From Phycisphaerae bacterium (GTDB lineage Bacteria > Planctomycetota > Phycisphaerae > Sedimentisphaerales > Anaerobacaceae), in the NCBI GenBank assembly GCA_030615025.1, contig JAUXAB010000001.1, positions 1 to 64,000 on the forward strand: a stretch of DNA of 64,000 nt, written 5' to 3'. The notes below the pieces were generated by a model. That model was not told where the DNA came from, made no database searches, and saw only the letters and a list, made by a program, of their open reading frames with translations. The position numbers and the translations under genes are program-made. Below are positions 34,356-42,359 of the stretch, one piece after another; positions within the stretch are counted from its first letter, which is position 1, and every line of letters begins with the position of its first letter.

Positions 34356-34715
34356 ATGTCTAAAACGAGCAGTATACTCGATTTTCTCGAAGCCGGCATA
34401 AGGGCCGAAAGCCTTCGTCAGAAGGCCATCGCCAATAATATTGCCAATCTTGAGACCCCGGGATACCGCAGGATCGATGTCAAGTTCGAAGAGTTACTTG
34501 CCAAGCTTCTGGATTCATCCGGGGCGGTTGAGCTTAGTGAAGTTGAGCCGCAGATTCATCAGCCCAAACAGACGCCGGTAAAGTCAAACGGAAATGATGT
34601 TAATTTGGAAAGTGAAGTGGGCGAAATGGTCAAAAATACTCTTCGCTACAAGGCTTATATTCGGCTGCTCAACAAGAAGTACAACCAAATAGAATTGGCA
34701 ATGAGCATAAAATAA
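34356..34715 (+). CDS. flgB: Flagellar basal-body rod protein FlgB
   Basis: This proximal rod subunit acts in the periplasm after type III export. The 119-residue protein has the conserved N-terminal rod/hook motif (LRQKAIANNIANLETPGYRRIDVKFEELL) and the C-terminal helix (NTLRYKAYIRLLNKKYNQIELAM). The ATG at 34356 follows AGGGAACAAGG and lies 50 bases after the sigma-54 box. The longer frame from 34266 would include the promoter and is rejected. First gene of a long operon running to motB2. Confidence 0.94.
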   Translation: MSKTSSILDFLEAGIRAESLRQKAIANNIANLETPGYRRIDVKFEELLAKLLDSSGAVELSEVEPQIHQPKQTPVKSNGNDVNLESEVGEMVKNTLRYKAYIRLLNKKYNQIELAMSIK

Positions 34716-34792
34716 AATAGTTATCCATTGTTGGTTGTTGAGGGGCCGCAAGCCGGACAACGACCAGAAAGAGATGGGAAAGGATAGAGCAG

Positions 34793-35197
34793 ATGGAAGT
34801 TAACAATACCTTCAGCCCTATAGATATAGCGATTTCGGGCTTGCGGGCCCATAGCAAACAGATAGAAGTGATTTCATCGAACGTTACCAACGCTCGTACA
34901 ACCGACGTCGGCAACGGCCAGCCTTACCGCAGGCTTGAGGCGATATTCGAAACAGACGGCGGCGGTATCGGGGGCGTTAGCATAGACGAGATACTTGTGG
35001 ATATGAGCGATTTTCACATGATTTTCGACCCCGGCAACCCAAAGGCGGACGAACAGGGTTATATTGCAATGCCCAATGTTAATTTGCCCATAGAGATGAT
35101 GAATTTGACTATTGCAACGCGGGCGTATCAGGCTAACGCAGCGGTTCTGAAACGCTATCAGCAAATGGTAGAAACTACACTGGAATTACTTAAATAA
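34793..35197 (+). CDS. flgC: Flagellar basal-body rod protein FlgC
   Basis: This 134-residue proximal rod subunit starts PIDIAISGLRAHSKQIEVIS and carries the typical SSNVTNARTTD site, YIAMPNVNLPIEMMNL and the C-terminal helix ATRAYQANAAVLKRYQQMVE. AAGGA precedes the ATG. The order flgB-flgC-fliE is the universal one. Confidence 0.95.
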   Translation: MEVNNTFSPIDIAISGLRAHSKQIEVISSNVTNARTTDVGNGQPYRRLEAIFETDGGGIGGVSIDEILVDMSDFHMIFDPGNPKADEQGYIAMPNVNLPIEMMNLTIATRAYQANAAVLKRYQQMVETTLELLK

Positions 35198-35212
35198 GCC
35201 GGGGAGTAAGCA

Positions 35213-35545
35213 ATGATTAACCTAAATGGCAATGTAAGTGGGGCCCAAAACGCAATGAAGGGCGGTTGGGAGCCCAGCTCGCTGATGCCAAAGGCGGATA
35301 ATGCCAATGCCAAGAAGTTAGACTTTGATAATACCGTTAAGGCTATCGAGAAATACATATCCAAGGTCGATGAACTTCAACAGTCATCAGATATGTCCAT
35401 AAAGGATTTATTGGCCGGCAAAAATGAGGATATTATCTCGGTGGTCTCAGCGGTGGCTAAAGCTGACATGAGTTTCAAGCTTCTTGTGGGCGTTAGAAAT
35501 AAATTAATCGAAGCCTACAAGCAAACTATGAATATGCCACTGTGA
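35213..35545 (+). CDS. fliE: Flagellar hook-basal body protein FliE
   Basis: This 110-residue protein connects the MS ring with the rod and is among the first exported substrates. The C-terminal two thirds match the family: FDNTVKAIEKYISKVDELQQ, SIKDLLAGK, and ISVVSAVAKADMSFKLLVGVRNKLIEAYKQTMNMPL (read in pieces). GGGGAG lies before the ATG, 15 bases after flgC. The stop codon lies at the start of a TTGATTATTGAT repeat. Confidence 0.93.
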   Translation: MINLNGNVSGAQNAMKGGWEPSSLMPKADNANAKKLDFDNTVKAIEKYISKVDELQQSSDMSIKDLLAGKNEDIISVVSAVAKADMSFKLLVGVRNKLIEAYKQTMNMPL

Positions 35546-35618
35546 TTGATGATTGATTATTGATAATTGATTATTGTAAAAGACATTAAGAATAATCAAT
35601 AGAAAATAGTCAATAACC
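35544..35618. repeat. TTGATTATTGATAATTGA fold-back repeat
   Basis: The left arm iterates TGATGATTGATTATTGAT. The right arm reads back as AATAATCAATAG and AGTCAATAACC. It fills the fliE-fliF junction and ends at the AAAGG ribosome-binding site of fliF. Related copies occur at 18074, 46110-46235 and 58645-58677. Confidence 0.75.
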
Positions 35619-35629
35619 AAAGGCCTTTA

Positions 35630-37138
35630 ATGAACTTTTTCCAGAAGATAAGCGCAATTTGGCAAAAGGTAAGCCTTGTTCAGCAGGCTTTGTTGATTGC
35701 GATTGTTCTGACCTTTATCATTATCGGTGCGCTGCTCACTCACTGGGCCCGCCGACCTGACATGAGAGTGCTGTATCAGCAACTGTCCCCGGAAGAAGCG
35801 TCCAGGATTACAGAAAAAATCAGCGAGAAGGATATTGTTTACGAATTGCGAAACGGCGGGACAACTATCTACGTTCCAAAAGAAAAGGTCTACCAGCTTC
35901 GTTTAGATATGGCAAGAGAGGGACTTCCTGTAGGTGAGCAGGGTGGTTACAAAATATTTGATAAGGAAAAAATCGGTGTCAGCCCATTCGTTCAAAGCGT
36001 TAACCTCAAGCGAGCATTGCAGGAAGAACTTGCAAAGAGTATCCAAATAATAGATGGCGTGGTTCACGCACGGGTGCATATAGTAACGTCTGAGCGAACG
36101 CTTTTTATATCTGAATTTGGTAAGCCCACCGCTTCGGTAGTTCTTCGACTAAAGCCTGGTTATAGATTGAGCGCCTTGAACATAGCGGCAATTACACATT
36201 TGGTGTCCGGCAGTGTTGGGGGACTGACATCTGAAAATGTAACTGTGATAGACAGTCAGGGACGTCTTCTTTCGAGTCGGTCGGATCAAATAATGGCCAG
36301 CGGGGCTGGGACTGTTCAAGATTATAGGGAGAGGGTGGAGCAGAATTTGGCGAACAAGGTCGAAGAGATGCTCACCACTGTTTTAGGGCCCGGCCGGGCA
36401 ACGGTAAGAGTCAGTGCCGTTATTGATATGAACAGCGTTACTACCGTTACGGAAAAGTTAGAGCCAAAGGGCGTTGCTTCAAAGGAAGATATTATAACTA
36501 TTTCTGAACCTATGCCTGGTACTCCGTCCGCGGCAGGCGAGCCAGCCATACCAGGCGGTACAAAGAAAGATGAGACAGTTAATACCGAATACGAGATTGG
36601 CAAAACTGTGAAGCAGGAGATTATTTTGCCGGGCCAAATAAAATCTCTTTCGGTGGCTGCTTTTGTTGACTTATCGGTAGCTGATGCAAATGAAGCAGCG
36701 TCCACTGGTAGCAGCGCATTGATTATGGAATTGACTGAGGTGGAAGAGATTATTAGAAACGCGCTTGGTCTTAGGCAGGCTGACGCGCTTAAAGTGGTGA
36801 ACGTCAAGTTTCATCGCCTGGATGTTGGATCGATGATTGATGAAGAGCCGTCCAGTTGGCCTCGTTATATGGCAATTGTCCGCCATGCATCTTTAGGGAT
36901 TATGGCAGTTTGTGCGCTGCTTGTTCTTCGGATATTCAAAGGTGCGAAGAAAAAAGCTGCGGCGACGGCCGGGACAGGGCAATTGCCCGGAGCTGAGGGA
37001 TCTGTCGGCCTTCTTCCATCTGAAGCGGGGAAATCTGAGTCATTAGTGTTGCGTAAACAGATAGCCAATGCCTTGCAGCGTAATCCTGAACAGGCCAAGC
37101 AATTGTTCTCCAGCTGGCTCGAAGAAAGGGAAGGTTAA
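35630..37138 (+). CDS. fliF: Flagellar MS-ring protein FliF
   Basis: The 502-residue membrane protein forms the MS ring in the inner membrane. It has a first membrane segment at about 20-40 (ALLIAIVLTFIIIGALL), ring-building motifs (YQQLSPEEASRI, REGLPVGEQGGYKIFD, FVQSVNLKRALQEELAKSIQ, VHARVHIV), a low-complexity periplasmic loop at about 290-330, and a second membrane segment at about 412-433. A C-terminal tail (NALQRNPEQAKQLFSSWL) recruits FliG. The length is in the normal range. FliG1 starts 4 bases after the stop. Confidence 0.95.
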   Translation: MNFFQKISAIWQKVSLVQQALLIAIVLTFIIIGALLTHWARRPDMRVLYQQLSPEEASRITEKISEKDIVYELRNGGTTIYVPKEKVYQLRLDMAREGLPVGEQGGYKIFDKEKIGVSPFVQSVNLKRALQEELAKSIQIIDGVVHARVHIVTSERTLFISEFGKPTASVVLRLKPGYRLSALNIAAITHLVSGSVGGLTSENVTVIDSQGRLLSSRSDQIMASGAGTVQDYRERVEQNLANKVEEMLTTVLGPGRATVRVSAVIDMNSVTTVTEKLEPKGVASKEDIITISEPMPGTPSAAGEPAIPGGTKKDETVNTEYEIGKTVKQEIILPGQIKSLSVAAFVDLSVADANEAASTGSSALIMELTEVEEIIRNALGLRQADALKVVNVKFHRLDVGSMIDEEPSSWPRYMAIVRHASLGIMAVCALLVLRIFKGAKKKAAATAGTGQLPGAEGSVGLLPSEAGKSESLVLRKQIANALQRNPEQAKQLFSSWLEEREG

Positions 37139-37142
37139 GTAA

Positions 37143-37895
37143 GTGGCATTGACGGGTAAACAGAAAGCTGCGATGCTGTTGATGAGCCTCGATGCTGCAA
37201 CCGCCGCTGAACTGCTCAAGGGTGTTAACCCCGAGCTGGTTGGCGAATTGGCGGTGGAATTGGCATATCTGGACGCCGCTGGTTATCGCAGCGGTAAGCA
37301 GAGCACCCAAATTGCCCGGCAGTTCTGCAATTCGCTTCAGGCCGACGAACCCCGCCCCTTCGAGGGGCGGGGCGAGGGATTTCACCTTAAAAGCTTCCTG
37401 AAGGAAATGCTAAAAAGCACGGTAGGCAACGAAAAGGCAGAGCAGATCCAGACCCAGATACATAATTTGCTGCAGAAACACGACCCTTTTATACGTATTC
37501 GTTTCCTTGATTCACAAACGATAGCCTCAGTTCTGGAGAAAGAGCACCCTCGTGCTGCTGCCGTGGTTTTATCAGAACTGCCGGCAAAGAAAAGCTCCAA
37601 TGTACTCGATCTTTTCGGCGAAAGTATCCGGCTCAGTGCCATCAGGAGGATGACCACTTGTGAGAATATGACAGCGGAAGCAAAGGCACGGATAGCAGAG
37701 ACGGTTTGCAAGCGTCTCGAGGCTATTACAGCCGGTGGCGCAAGTGAAGCTTTACCAACTCGGCTTGGGCGGTCTTTAAGGAAGATGGCCGTGATTTTGC
37801 GAAGCCTGGGTAAAGAGCTTCGAGACGGTCTGCTTGGTGCAATACAGATAAAAACACGAAATTCGAAGCACGAAATCCGAAACAAATACGAATGA
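37143..37895 (+). CDS. Truncated FliG paralogue (FliG1)
   Basis: This 250-residue protein is a FliG relative that lacks the C-terminal torque domain. Its N-terminus (KQKAAMLLMSLDAATAAELLKGVNPE) nearly repeats that of full-length FliG2 downstream. The middle-domain motif EHPRAAAVVLSELPAKK is present in place of EHPQ. A CCCCGCCCC palindrome is read in frame at about residues 70-77 (PRPFEGRG). The last 15 or so residues (KTRNSKHEIRNKYE) and the stop codon are encoded by a dispersed repeat, so the gene end was probably cut by repeat insertion. GTG start with AAGG ahead, in the fliF-fliG operon. It may still bind FliF; whether it functions is unknown. Confidence 0.8.
   Translation: MALTGKQKAAMLLMSLDAATAAELLKGVNPELVGELAVELAYLDAAGYRSGKQSTQIARQFCNSLQADEPRPFEGRGEGFHLKSFLKEMLKSTVGNEKAEQIQTQIHNLLQKHDPFIRIRFLDSQTIASVLEKEHPRAAAVVLSELPAKKSSNVLDLFGESIRLSAIRRMTTCENMTAEAKARIAETVCKRLEAITAGGASEALPTRLGRSLRKMAVILRSLGKELRDGLLGAIQIKTRNSKHEIRNKYE
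37350..37372. repeat. 23-bp GC palindrome inside fliG1
   Basis: CCCCGCCCC, TTCGA, GGGGCGGGG. It is identical to the copy at 51500-51522 except for one loop base, and related to 51302-51327. Confidence 0.85.
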
Positions 37896-38020
37896 CCAAA
37901 ATACAAATGACCAAAACAGGTGTCATTGCGAGGCCTGCGAAGTCCGCCTGTGGCGGGCGGCAATCTCAACCGTTAGGTTTTGAGATTGCTTCGTCGCTGC
38001 GCTCCTCGCAATGACATGTT
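37850..38020. repeat. Composite repeat block between fliG1 and fliG2
   Basis: The first part (37850-37915) is the CACGAAATTCGAAGCACGAA family, continuing with AATACGAATGACC words. The second (37920-38020) has GTCATTGCGAGG and its inverse CCTCGCAATGAC as outer ends, GCAATCTCA/TGAGATTGC as inner arms, and a GTCCGCC-TGTGG-CGGGCGG hairpin on the left side. The second part ends about 35 bases before the GTG of fliG2. Confidence 0.8.
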
Positions 38021-38055
38021 GGCGAGGTTTTGAACATTTGGAAGGGATTAAGTAA

Positions 38056-39069
38056 GTGGTATTAGCGGGTAGACAAAAAGCTGCGATGCTGTTAATGAGC
38101 CTGGACGCCACGACTGCTGCCGAGCTGCTCAAGGGCATCGACCCCGAAGAGATTCAAGAGATTGCTATGGAGCTTGCGCGAATCGACGCATCGGAGCAGC
38201 GCAATACCAAGGAACAAGCGAAGGTTGTCCGAGAGTTCTGTAGCTCACTTCGACAAGAGAAGCAGACTAAGGCATTTAGTATGAGAGGTTTTTTCGGCGA
38301 GATGCTTGTAAATGCTCTTGGCAAAGACAAAGCGGAGCAAATTCAATCTCAGATTAGAATAACTACGGCACAAAAAGAGCTGTTTACGGGTATTCGTTCG
38401 GCCAGCACGGACGAATTGGTTCTTGCACTGGAGGGTGAGCACCCACAGACGATTGCTGTGGTACTGTCGGAGCTGGCTCCTAAGAAAAGCCAGGAGGTTC
38501 TCGCGCTTTTGGGCGAAGAGGCTCGCCTCAAAGCCGTGTGCAAGATGACCAATCCGGATCTGCTGGGAGCTGGAGTGAAGCAGCGGATAGCATCTGTAGT
38601 TAGCGAACGGCTGAAGAGTCTCAAAGGAAAAGCAGAGACTCTTGTCGTAAAACCGGGAAGACGAGAAGAAAATCTGAGAAAACTTGCTATTATGCTAAGT
38701 GGTCTGGAGAGAGACCTGCGAGACCAATTGGTTGGTGAGATCAGCAAACACGATGAGGAAACCGGCAAGATGGTGAGGAATTTGATGGTAACGTGGGAAG
38801 ATATTCCGTCAATAGCGGACAGGTCTCTGCAGGAAGCGCTGCGAACCGTAGAGTCAAGCAAACTGGCGGTGGCACTCTATGGGTCAGATGAAGAGGTCAC
38901 GCAAAAGATACGCTCAAATATATCTGAGCGGGCTGCGGCTATGCTCGACGAAGAAGCTTCACTGATGCAGGAGCCGCTGGAAAAAGAAGTTCTTGATGCG
39001 AGAGAAGAAGTTGTCAGGCCGTTGCGGGAAGCCAACGAGGAGGGCAAACTTAGAATGGTGGGGCGATAG
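38056..39069 (+). CDS. fliG: Flagellar motor switch protein FliG (FliG2)
   Basis: The full-length rotor protein (337 residues) has all three regions. The N-domain (RQKAAMLLMSLDATTAAELLKG) binds FliF. The middle domain has EHPQTIAVVLSELAPKKSQ. The C-domain (WEDIPSIADRSLQEALRTVE, LAVALYGSDEEVTQKIRSNISERAA) carries the charged torque helix that meets MotA. It starts at GTG with AAGGGA ahead. It sits after the truncated copy, and the two arose by tandem duplication. It acts at the cytoplasmic face of the MS ring. Confidence 0.94.
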   Translation: MVLAGRQKAAMLLMSLDATTAAELLKGIDPEEIQEIAMELARIDASEQRNTKEQAKVVREFCSSLRQEKQTKAFSMRGFFGEMLVNALGKDKAEQIQSQIRITTAQKELFTGIRSASTDELVLALEGEHPQTIAVVLSELAPKKSQEVLALLGEEARLKAVCKMTNPDLLGAGVKQRIASVVSERLKSLKGKAETLVVKPGRREENLRKLAIMLSGLERDLRDQLVGEISKHDEETGKMVRNLMVTWEDIPSIADRSLQEALRTVESSKLAVALYGSDEEVTQKIRSNISERAAAMLDEEASLMQEPLEKEVLDAREEVVRPLREANEEGKLRMVGR

Positions 39070-39073
39070 CACA

Positions 39074-39634
39074 ATGTCACGGACACTTACAGTCCATCTT
39101 GAGAAGCCGATTGTATCGGCAAAGATCTCAGACAATTCCCCCCTGCTTTCTTGCGAAAGCAAGAAGGGGGGTACCGAGCAAATTCAGGTACAGGATTCAC
39201 AGGCAGAGATTGCCGTGTTTTCGCAAGCCTGCCAGGCGCTCAATGGCGTGGTTGCTAAGCTCAATCAGTTTTATGATAGATTATTTGCCGAGCACAAAGA
39301 AGAAATTGCCAGACTTTCGGTAGAAATCGCCAGAAAAATATTGATGCAAAAAGTGCAGGATGGAGATTATGAAATAGAATCTATTGTCAAGGAAGCACTT
39401 AAAAATGCTCCCACACGTCAGGATGTGGTGGTGCATTTGAATCCTGAAGACCATCTTCTGTGCCAAAAGGCGCAGCAAGATGAGCCAAATGGCAGCTTTG
39501 CCGGTATTAAGTTTGTTTCGGACCAAAATATTGGGCGGGCGGAATGTTTGCTTGAGACTCCAAAAGGAATAATCGTATCGTTGATTGACGAACATCTGGA
39601 ACGAATTGGTAAAGCACTTAAGACGGCGGAATAA
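39074..39634 (+). CDS. fliH: Flagellar assembly protein FliH
   Basis: This regulator of the export ATPase FliI connects it to the C ring. The 186-residue protein has a variable N-terminus, a helical middle (QALNGVVAKLNQFYDRLFAEHKEEIARLSVEIARKIL read in parts) and the conserved end VVVHLNPEDHLLC, GIKFVSDQNIGRAECLLET and SLIDEHLERIGKAL. The ATG at 39074 is 4 bases after fliG and gives the expected size. A frame from 38993 would overlap fliG. A hairpin-forming insertion at 39138-39171 encodes the Ser/Lys stretch SPLLSCESKKGG. Confidence 0.9.
   Translation: MSRTLTVHLEKPIVSAKISDNSPLLSCESKKGGTEQIQVQDSQAEIAVFSQACQALNGVVAKLNQFYDRLFAEHKEEIARLSVEIARKILMQKVQDGDYEIESIVKEALKNAPTRQDVVVHLNPEDHLLCQKAQQDEPNGSFAGIKFVSDQNIGRAECLLETPKGIIVSLIDEHLERIGKALKTAE
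39138..39171. repeat. In-frame nested palindrome in fliH
   Basis: An outer arm of six C pairs with six G. The inner arms TGCTTTC and GAAAGCA enclose a TTGC loop. All 34 bases are read in frame near the variable N-terminus of FliH. Confidence 0.75.
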
Positions 39635-39637
39635 GCT

Positions 39638-41002
39638 ATGACTACGAGTCAGGTTGGAAACTGCTCAATTGATTTTGAGAAATTTCACTCGGCACTGCAG
39701 GATGTAAATCTGTTAGATTGCCGGGGTTCAGTGGTGCGAGTGTCGGGTCTGACGATTGAATCTAACGGCCCAATTGTGGGCTTAGGTGAGCTTTGCGGCA
39801 TCCATATTCGCGATGGCCGGCGCGTGCTGGCTGAAGTGGTAGGTTTCCAGAACGACCACCTTATCCTGCTGCCGCTACAGCATATAGAAGGCATATCACC
39901 GGGTGATACAGTAACTACCAGAACTACTCCACGCTATATTAGCCTAAGCGAAAGTATTCTGGGTAGAGTGGTAAATGGCTTAGGGGAGCCCATCGATGGT
40001 AAAGGGCCATTAGCAGGGACGGACAAGAAACAATTGGACGCAGGTAGCCCGCCGCCTTTGAGTCGCGAAAAAATTACCCGTCCTTTGGCTTTAGGGATCA
40101 GGTCAATAGACGGTGTACTAACCTGCGGCAGGGGACAGCGAATAGGCATCTTCTCGGGCAGTGGAGTGGGCAAGAGTGTTCTGCTCGGTGATATTGCCAA
40201 TTCGAGCGATGCAGTTGTCAATGTTGTGGCATTGATAGGCGAGCGTGGGCGAGAGGTCCGCGAATTTCTCGAGGGGGACCTCGGTCCAGAGGGTTTGGCC
40301 CGCAGCGTTGTCGTCATTGCCACATCGGATTCGCCTCCGATTCAGCGAGTAAAGGCAGCATTCGTAGCTGTCACAATAGCCGAATACTTCAGAGACAAGG
40401 GCATGAACGTTTTATTTATGATGGACTCGCTTACGCGGTTTGCCCAGGCCCAACGGGAAATAGGCCTTGCGGCGGGTGAGCCGCCGGCCACAAAGGGCTA
40501 CTGCCCGAGCGTTTTTTCAGTGATGCCGAGACTTATCGAACGTCTGGGCTGTGCCGAGAGCGGCAGCATCACAGGTATTCTGACAGTCCTGGTTGAGAAC
40601 GATGATCTGACTGACCCTGTGGCTGATAGTGCAAAGAGTCTGCTGGATGGGCATCTTGTGCTGTCAAGAAAATTGTCTGACAGGGGACATTATCCTGCCG
40701 TGGATATCTTACAAAGCATCAGCCGACTGATGCCCGCAGTGGTGAGCAAAGAACACAGGCTTGCTGCACAGAAGCTCAAAGAAATATATGCCATTTATAC
40801 TGACGCTGAGGATTTAATAAACATTGGTGCGTTTGCAGCGGGCAGTAATCGGCGTATCGATGGAGCGATAGCGCTGATTGAAAGGATAAACGCCTTTCTC
40901 ATTCAGCCTATTCGAGAGAGAACCGATTTTGAAGAAACTGTCAGACGATTAACTGCTATTACCCAATCGTGGGGTGAGCTGCTGGGCTCCCAAGTGCAAT
41001 GA
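39638..41002 (+). CDS. fliI: Flagellum-specific ATPase FliI
   Basis: The cytoplasmic export ATPase, related to F1-beta, has 454 residues. Walker A is GSGVGKS (residues 174-180), followed by ALIGERGREVREFLEGDLG, the Walker B stretch VLFMMDSLTRFAQAQREIGL, and GEPPATKGYCPSVFSVMPRL, which is specific to the FliI/SctN family. The C-terminal domain binds substrates. It starts 4 bases after fliH, with GGAA ahead. No anomalies were seen. Confidence 0.96.
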   Translation: MTTSQVGNCSIDFEKFHSALQDVNLLDCRGSVVRVSGLTIESNGPIVGLGELCGIHIRDGRRVLAEVVGFQNDHLILLPLQHIEGISPGDTVTTRTTPRYISLSESILGRVVNGLGEPIDGKGPLAGTDKKQLDAGSPPPLSREKITRPLALGIRSIDGVLTCGRGQRIGIFSGSGVGKSVLLGDIANSSDAVVNVVALIGERGREVREFLEGDLGPEGLARSVVVIATSDSPPIQRVKAAFVAVTIAEYFRDKGMNVLFMMDSLTRFAQAQREIGLAAGEPPATKGYCPSVFSVMPRLIERLGCAESGSITGILTVLVENDDLTDPVADSAKSLLDGHLVLSRKLSDRGHYPAVDILQSISRLMPAVVSKEHRLAAQKLKEIYAIYTDAEDLINIGAFAAGSNRRIDGAIALIERINAFLIQPIRERTDFEETVRRLTAITQSWGELLGSQVQ

Positions 41003-41052
41003 ATCGCGTTGGGGGGCCCGTTAAGCACCGAGAGTTGAGAATTGGAAATTAA

Positions 41053-41496
41053 ATGAAGCGATTTGTATGGCGTTTGCAGCGCGTCCTCGACATAAAAACA
41101 AAGAAGGAACAAAAAATGAGAGCAGAACTGCTTGAGCTGACCGAAAGGCTCGCTTCGCGCGCAGGCGAACTGCTCACGCAGCAGAGGATATTGGATGAGA
41201 TAATCGCTGGTTTGGCCGGGGAAAAGCCTAAGAAGCGATTAGGCAAGCAGGAATTCTTCTTGAGATATTCAGGGACAAGTGATGAGCAGATTAAGAAACT
41301 CAAAGAAAAGATAAGCGAGCTGGAATCCCAACAGAGAGAGAAGATTGCCGAGCTCTTAAAGGTCAGAAGGTTTAAAGAAGGTTTGGAAAGATTACGAGCT
41401 GAAGCAAAAATACAATTTATAAAGGAGCAGGAGAAACTTGAACAGAAAGAATTAGACGAGACAGCTACAATTTCATTCGCTCGAAATATGATATAG
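41053..41496 (+). CDS. fliJ: Flagellar export protein FliJ
   Basis: A coiled-coil cytoplasmic protein of 147 residues that connects the FliI ring with the export gate. It starts FVWRLQRVLDIKTKKEQKMR, the usual FliJ opening, and is almost entirely helical and charged (SDEQIKKLKEKISELESQQ, FKEGLERLRAEAKIQFIKEQ). The position after fliI is canonical. GGAAA precedes the ATG. Confidence 0.88.
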   Translation: MKRFVWRLQRVLDIKTKKEQKMRAELLELTERLASRAGELLTQQRILDEIIAGLAGEKPKKRLGKQEFFLRYSGTSDEQIKKLKEKISELESQQREKIAELLKVRRFKEGLERLRAEAKIQFIKEQEKLEQKELDETATISFARNMI

Positions 41497-41533
41497 CAAG
41501 AAAAAATAGAAAATAACAAGAGTTGAGATTTTG

Positions 41534-41623
41534 CCCGCCAAAGGCGGGTTAAATCCTCGATGGTGGATCCTCGATGCTCGTCGAGAAGCGAGTATCGAGT
41601 ATCAAGTATCGAGTATCGAGTAT
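41534..41623. repeat. GCCCGCC hairpin and CGAGTATCGAGT fold-back repeat
   Basis: A GCCCGCC-AAA-GGCGGG hairpin (41534-41548) is followed by CCTCGATGCTCG on the left and an iterated CGAGTATCGAGTATC run on the right. The run stops at the TAGGAG ribosome-binding site of the MotE-like gene. Confidence 0.75.
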
Positions 41624-41635
41624 AGGAGAAAACCA

Positions 41636-42355
41636 GTGAGTAAGAAACTAATAATAATGATAGCAGCAGCGGGGCTGATAAGCTTTGGGGGAGCGTTCGT
41701 CTACGCATGGCTTACTAAAACAGCGAAGGTTCGCCCCAGCGATGAGTTGAAGCAGCCCACGCTTGCTGCTTCCGATTCCATTACCAAGCCAAGGCTGCCG
41801 CAGCCAGAAGCCATAGGCACCGTTGGCCCCGAGGATGGCACGACGGGGAAAGCTATGACGGAAAAACGGCTCAAGAATCTTGTCGCCGACATCCGGGAAA
41901 AGATGCAGGAGTATAACAATAAGCTGCAGGCCCTTCAGCTGCGAGAGCAGAGACTGCAAGCCGCCCAGGATACGTTAAAAAAGGACATCGAAGACCTAAA
42001 TATCCTGCGAGTCGAACTTGCTTCAATCACTGCCAGTCTCAAGGAGCAGCGGGATAAGCTACGTAAGACCAGAATTGAGATTGTCCAGGCGGAAAAGACT
42101 AACCTGGTATCAATAGCAGCTACTTATGACAAGATGGACCCTACCAGTGCAAGTAAAATATTGACGAGTATGACAAAGCAAATGCAGAGTGCTGGTGTTG
42201 GAGAGGGGGGCAGTGGCCTCAATGACGCGGTGAAGATTCTGCACTATATGACAGAAAGGACCAAAGCCAAAGTATTAGCTGAGTTAGTCACTTCTGAGCC
42301 CCAGCTTGCATCTCTTTTGTGCCAGAGATTGAAACAGGTAACCGAGGGAAAGTAG
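41636..42355 (+). CDS. MotE/YlxF-like flagellar coiled-coil protein with MgtE-N-like domain
   Basis: This inner-membrane-anchored periplasmic protein has 239 residues. An N-terminal membrane segment (KLIIMIAAAGLISFGGAFVYAW) precedes a long coiled coil (about 90-160, IREKMQEYNNKLQALQLREQ and on). The C-terminal helical domain resembles the MgtE intracellular N domain (ATYDKMDPTSASKILTSM, AVKILHYMTERTKAKVLAEL). Such proteins assist stator or export function (MotE in Sinorhizobium, YlxF in Bacillus). I chose the GTG at 41636 because TAGGAG lies just ahead; a frame opening at 41531 would translate the repeat. It precedes motA by 4 bases. Confidence 0.82.
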   Translation: MSKKLIIMIAAAGLISFGGAFVYAWLTKTAKVRPSDELKQPTLAASDSITKPRLPQPEAIGTVGPEDGTTGKAMTEKRLKNLVADIREKMQEYNNKLQALQLREQRLQAAQDTLKKDIEDLNILRVELASITASLKEQRDKLRKTRIEIVQAEKTNLVSIAATYDKMDPTSASKILTSMTKQMQSAGVGEGGSGLNDAVKILHYMTERTKAKVLAELVTSEPQLASLLCQRLKQVTEGK

Positions 42356-42359
42356 TTCT

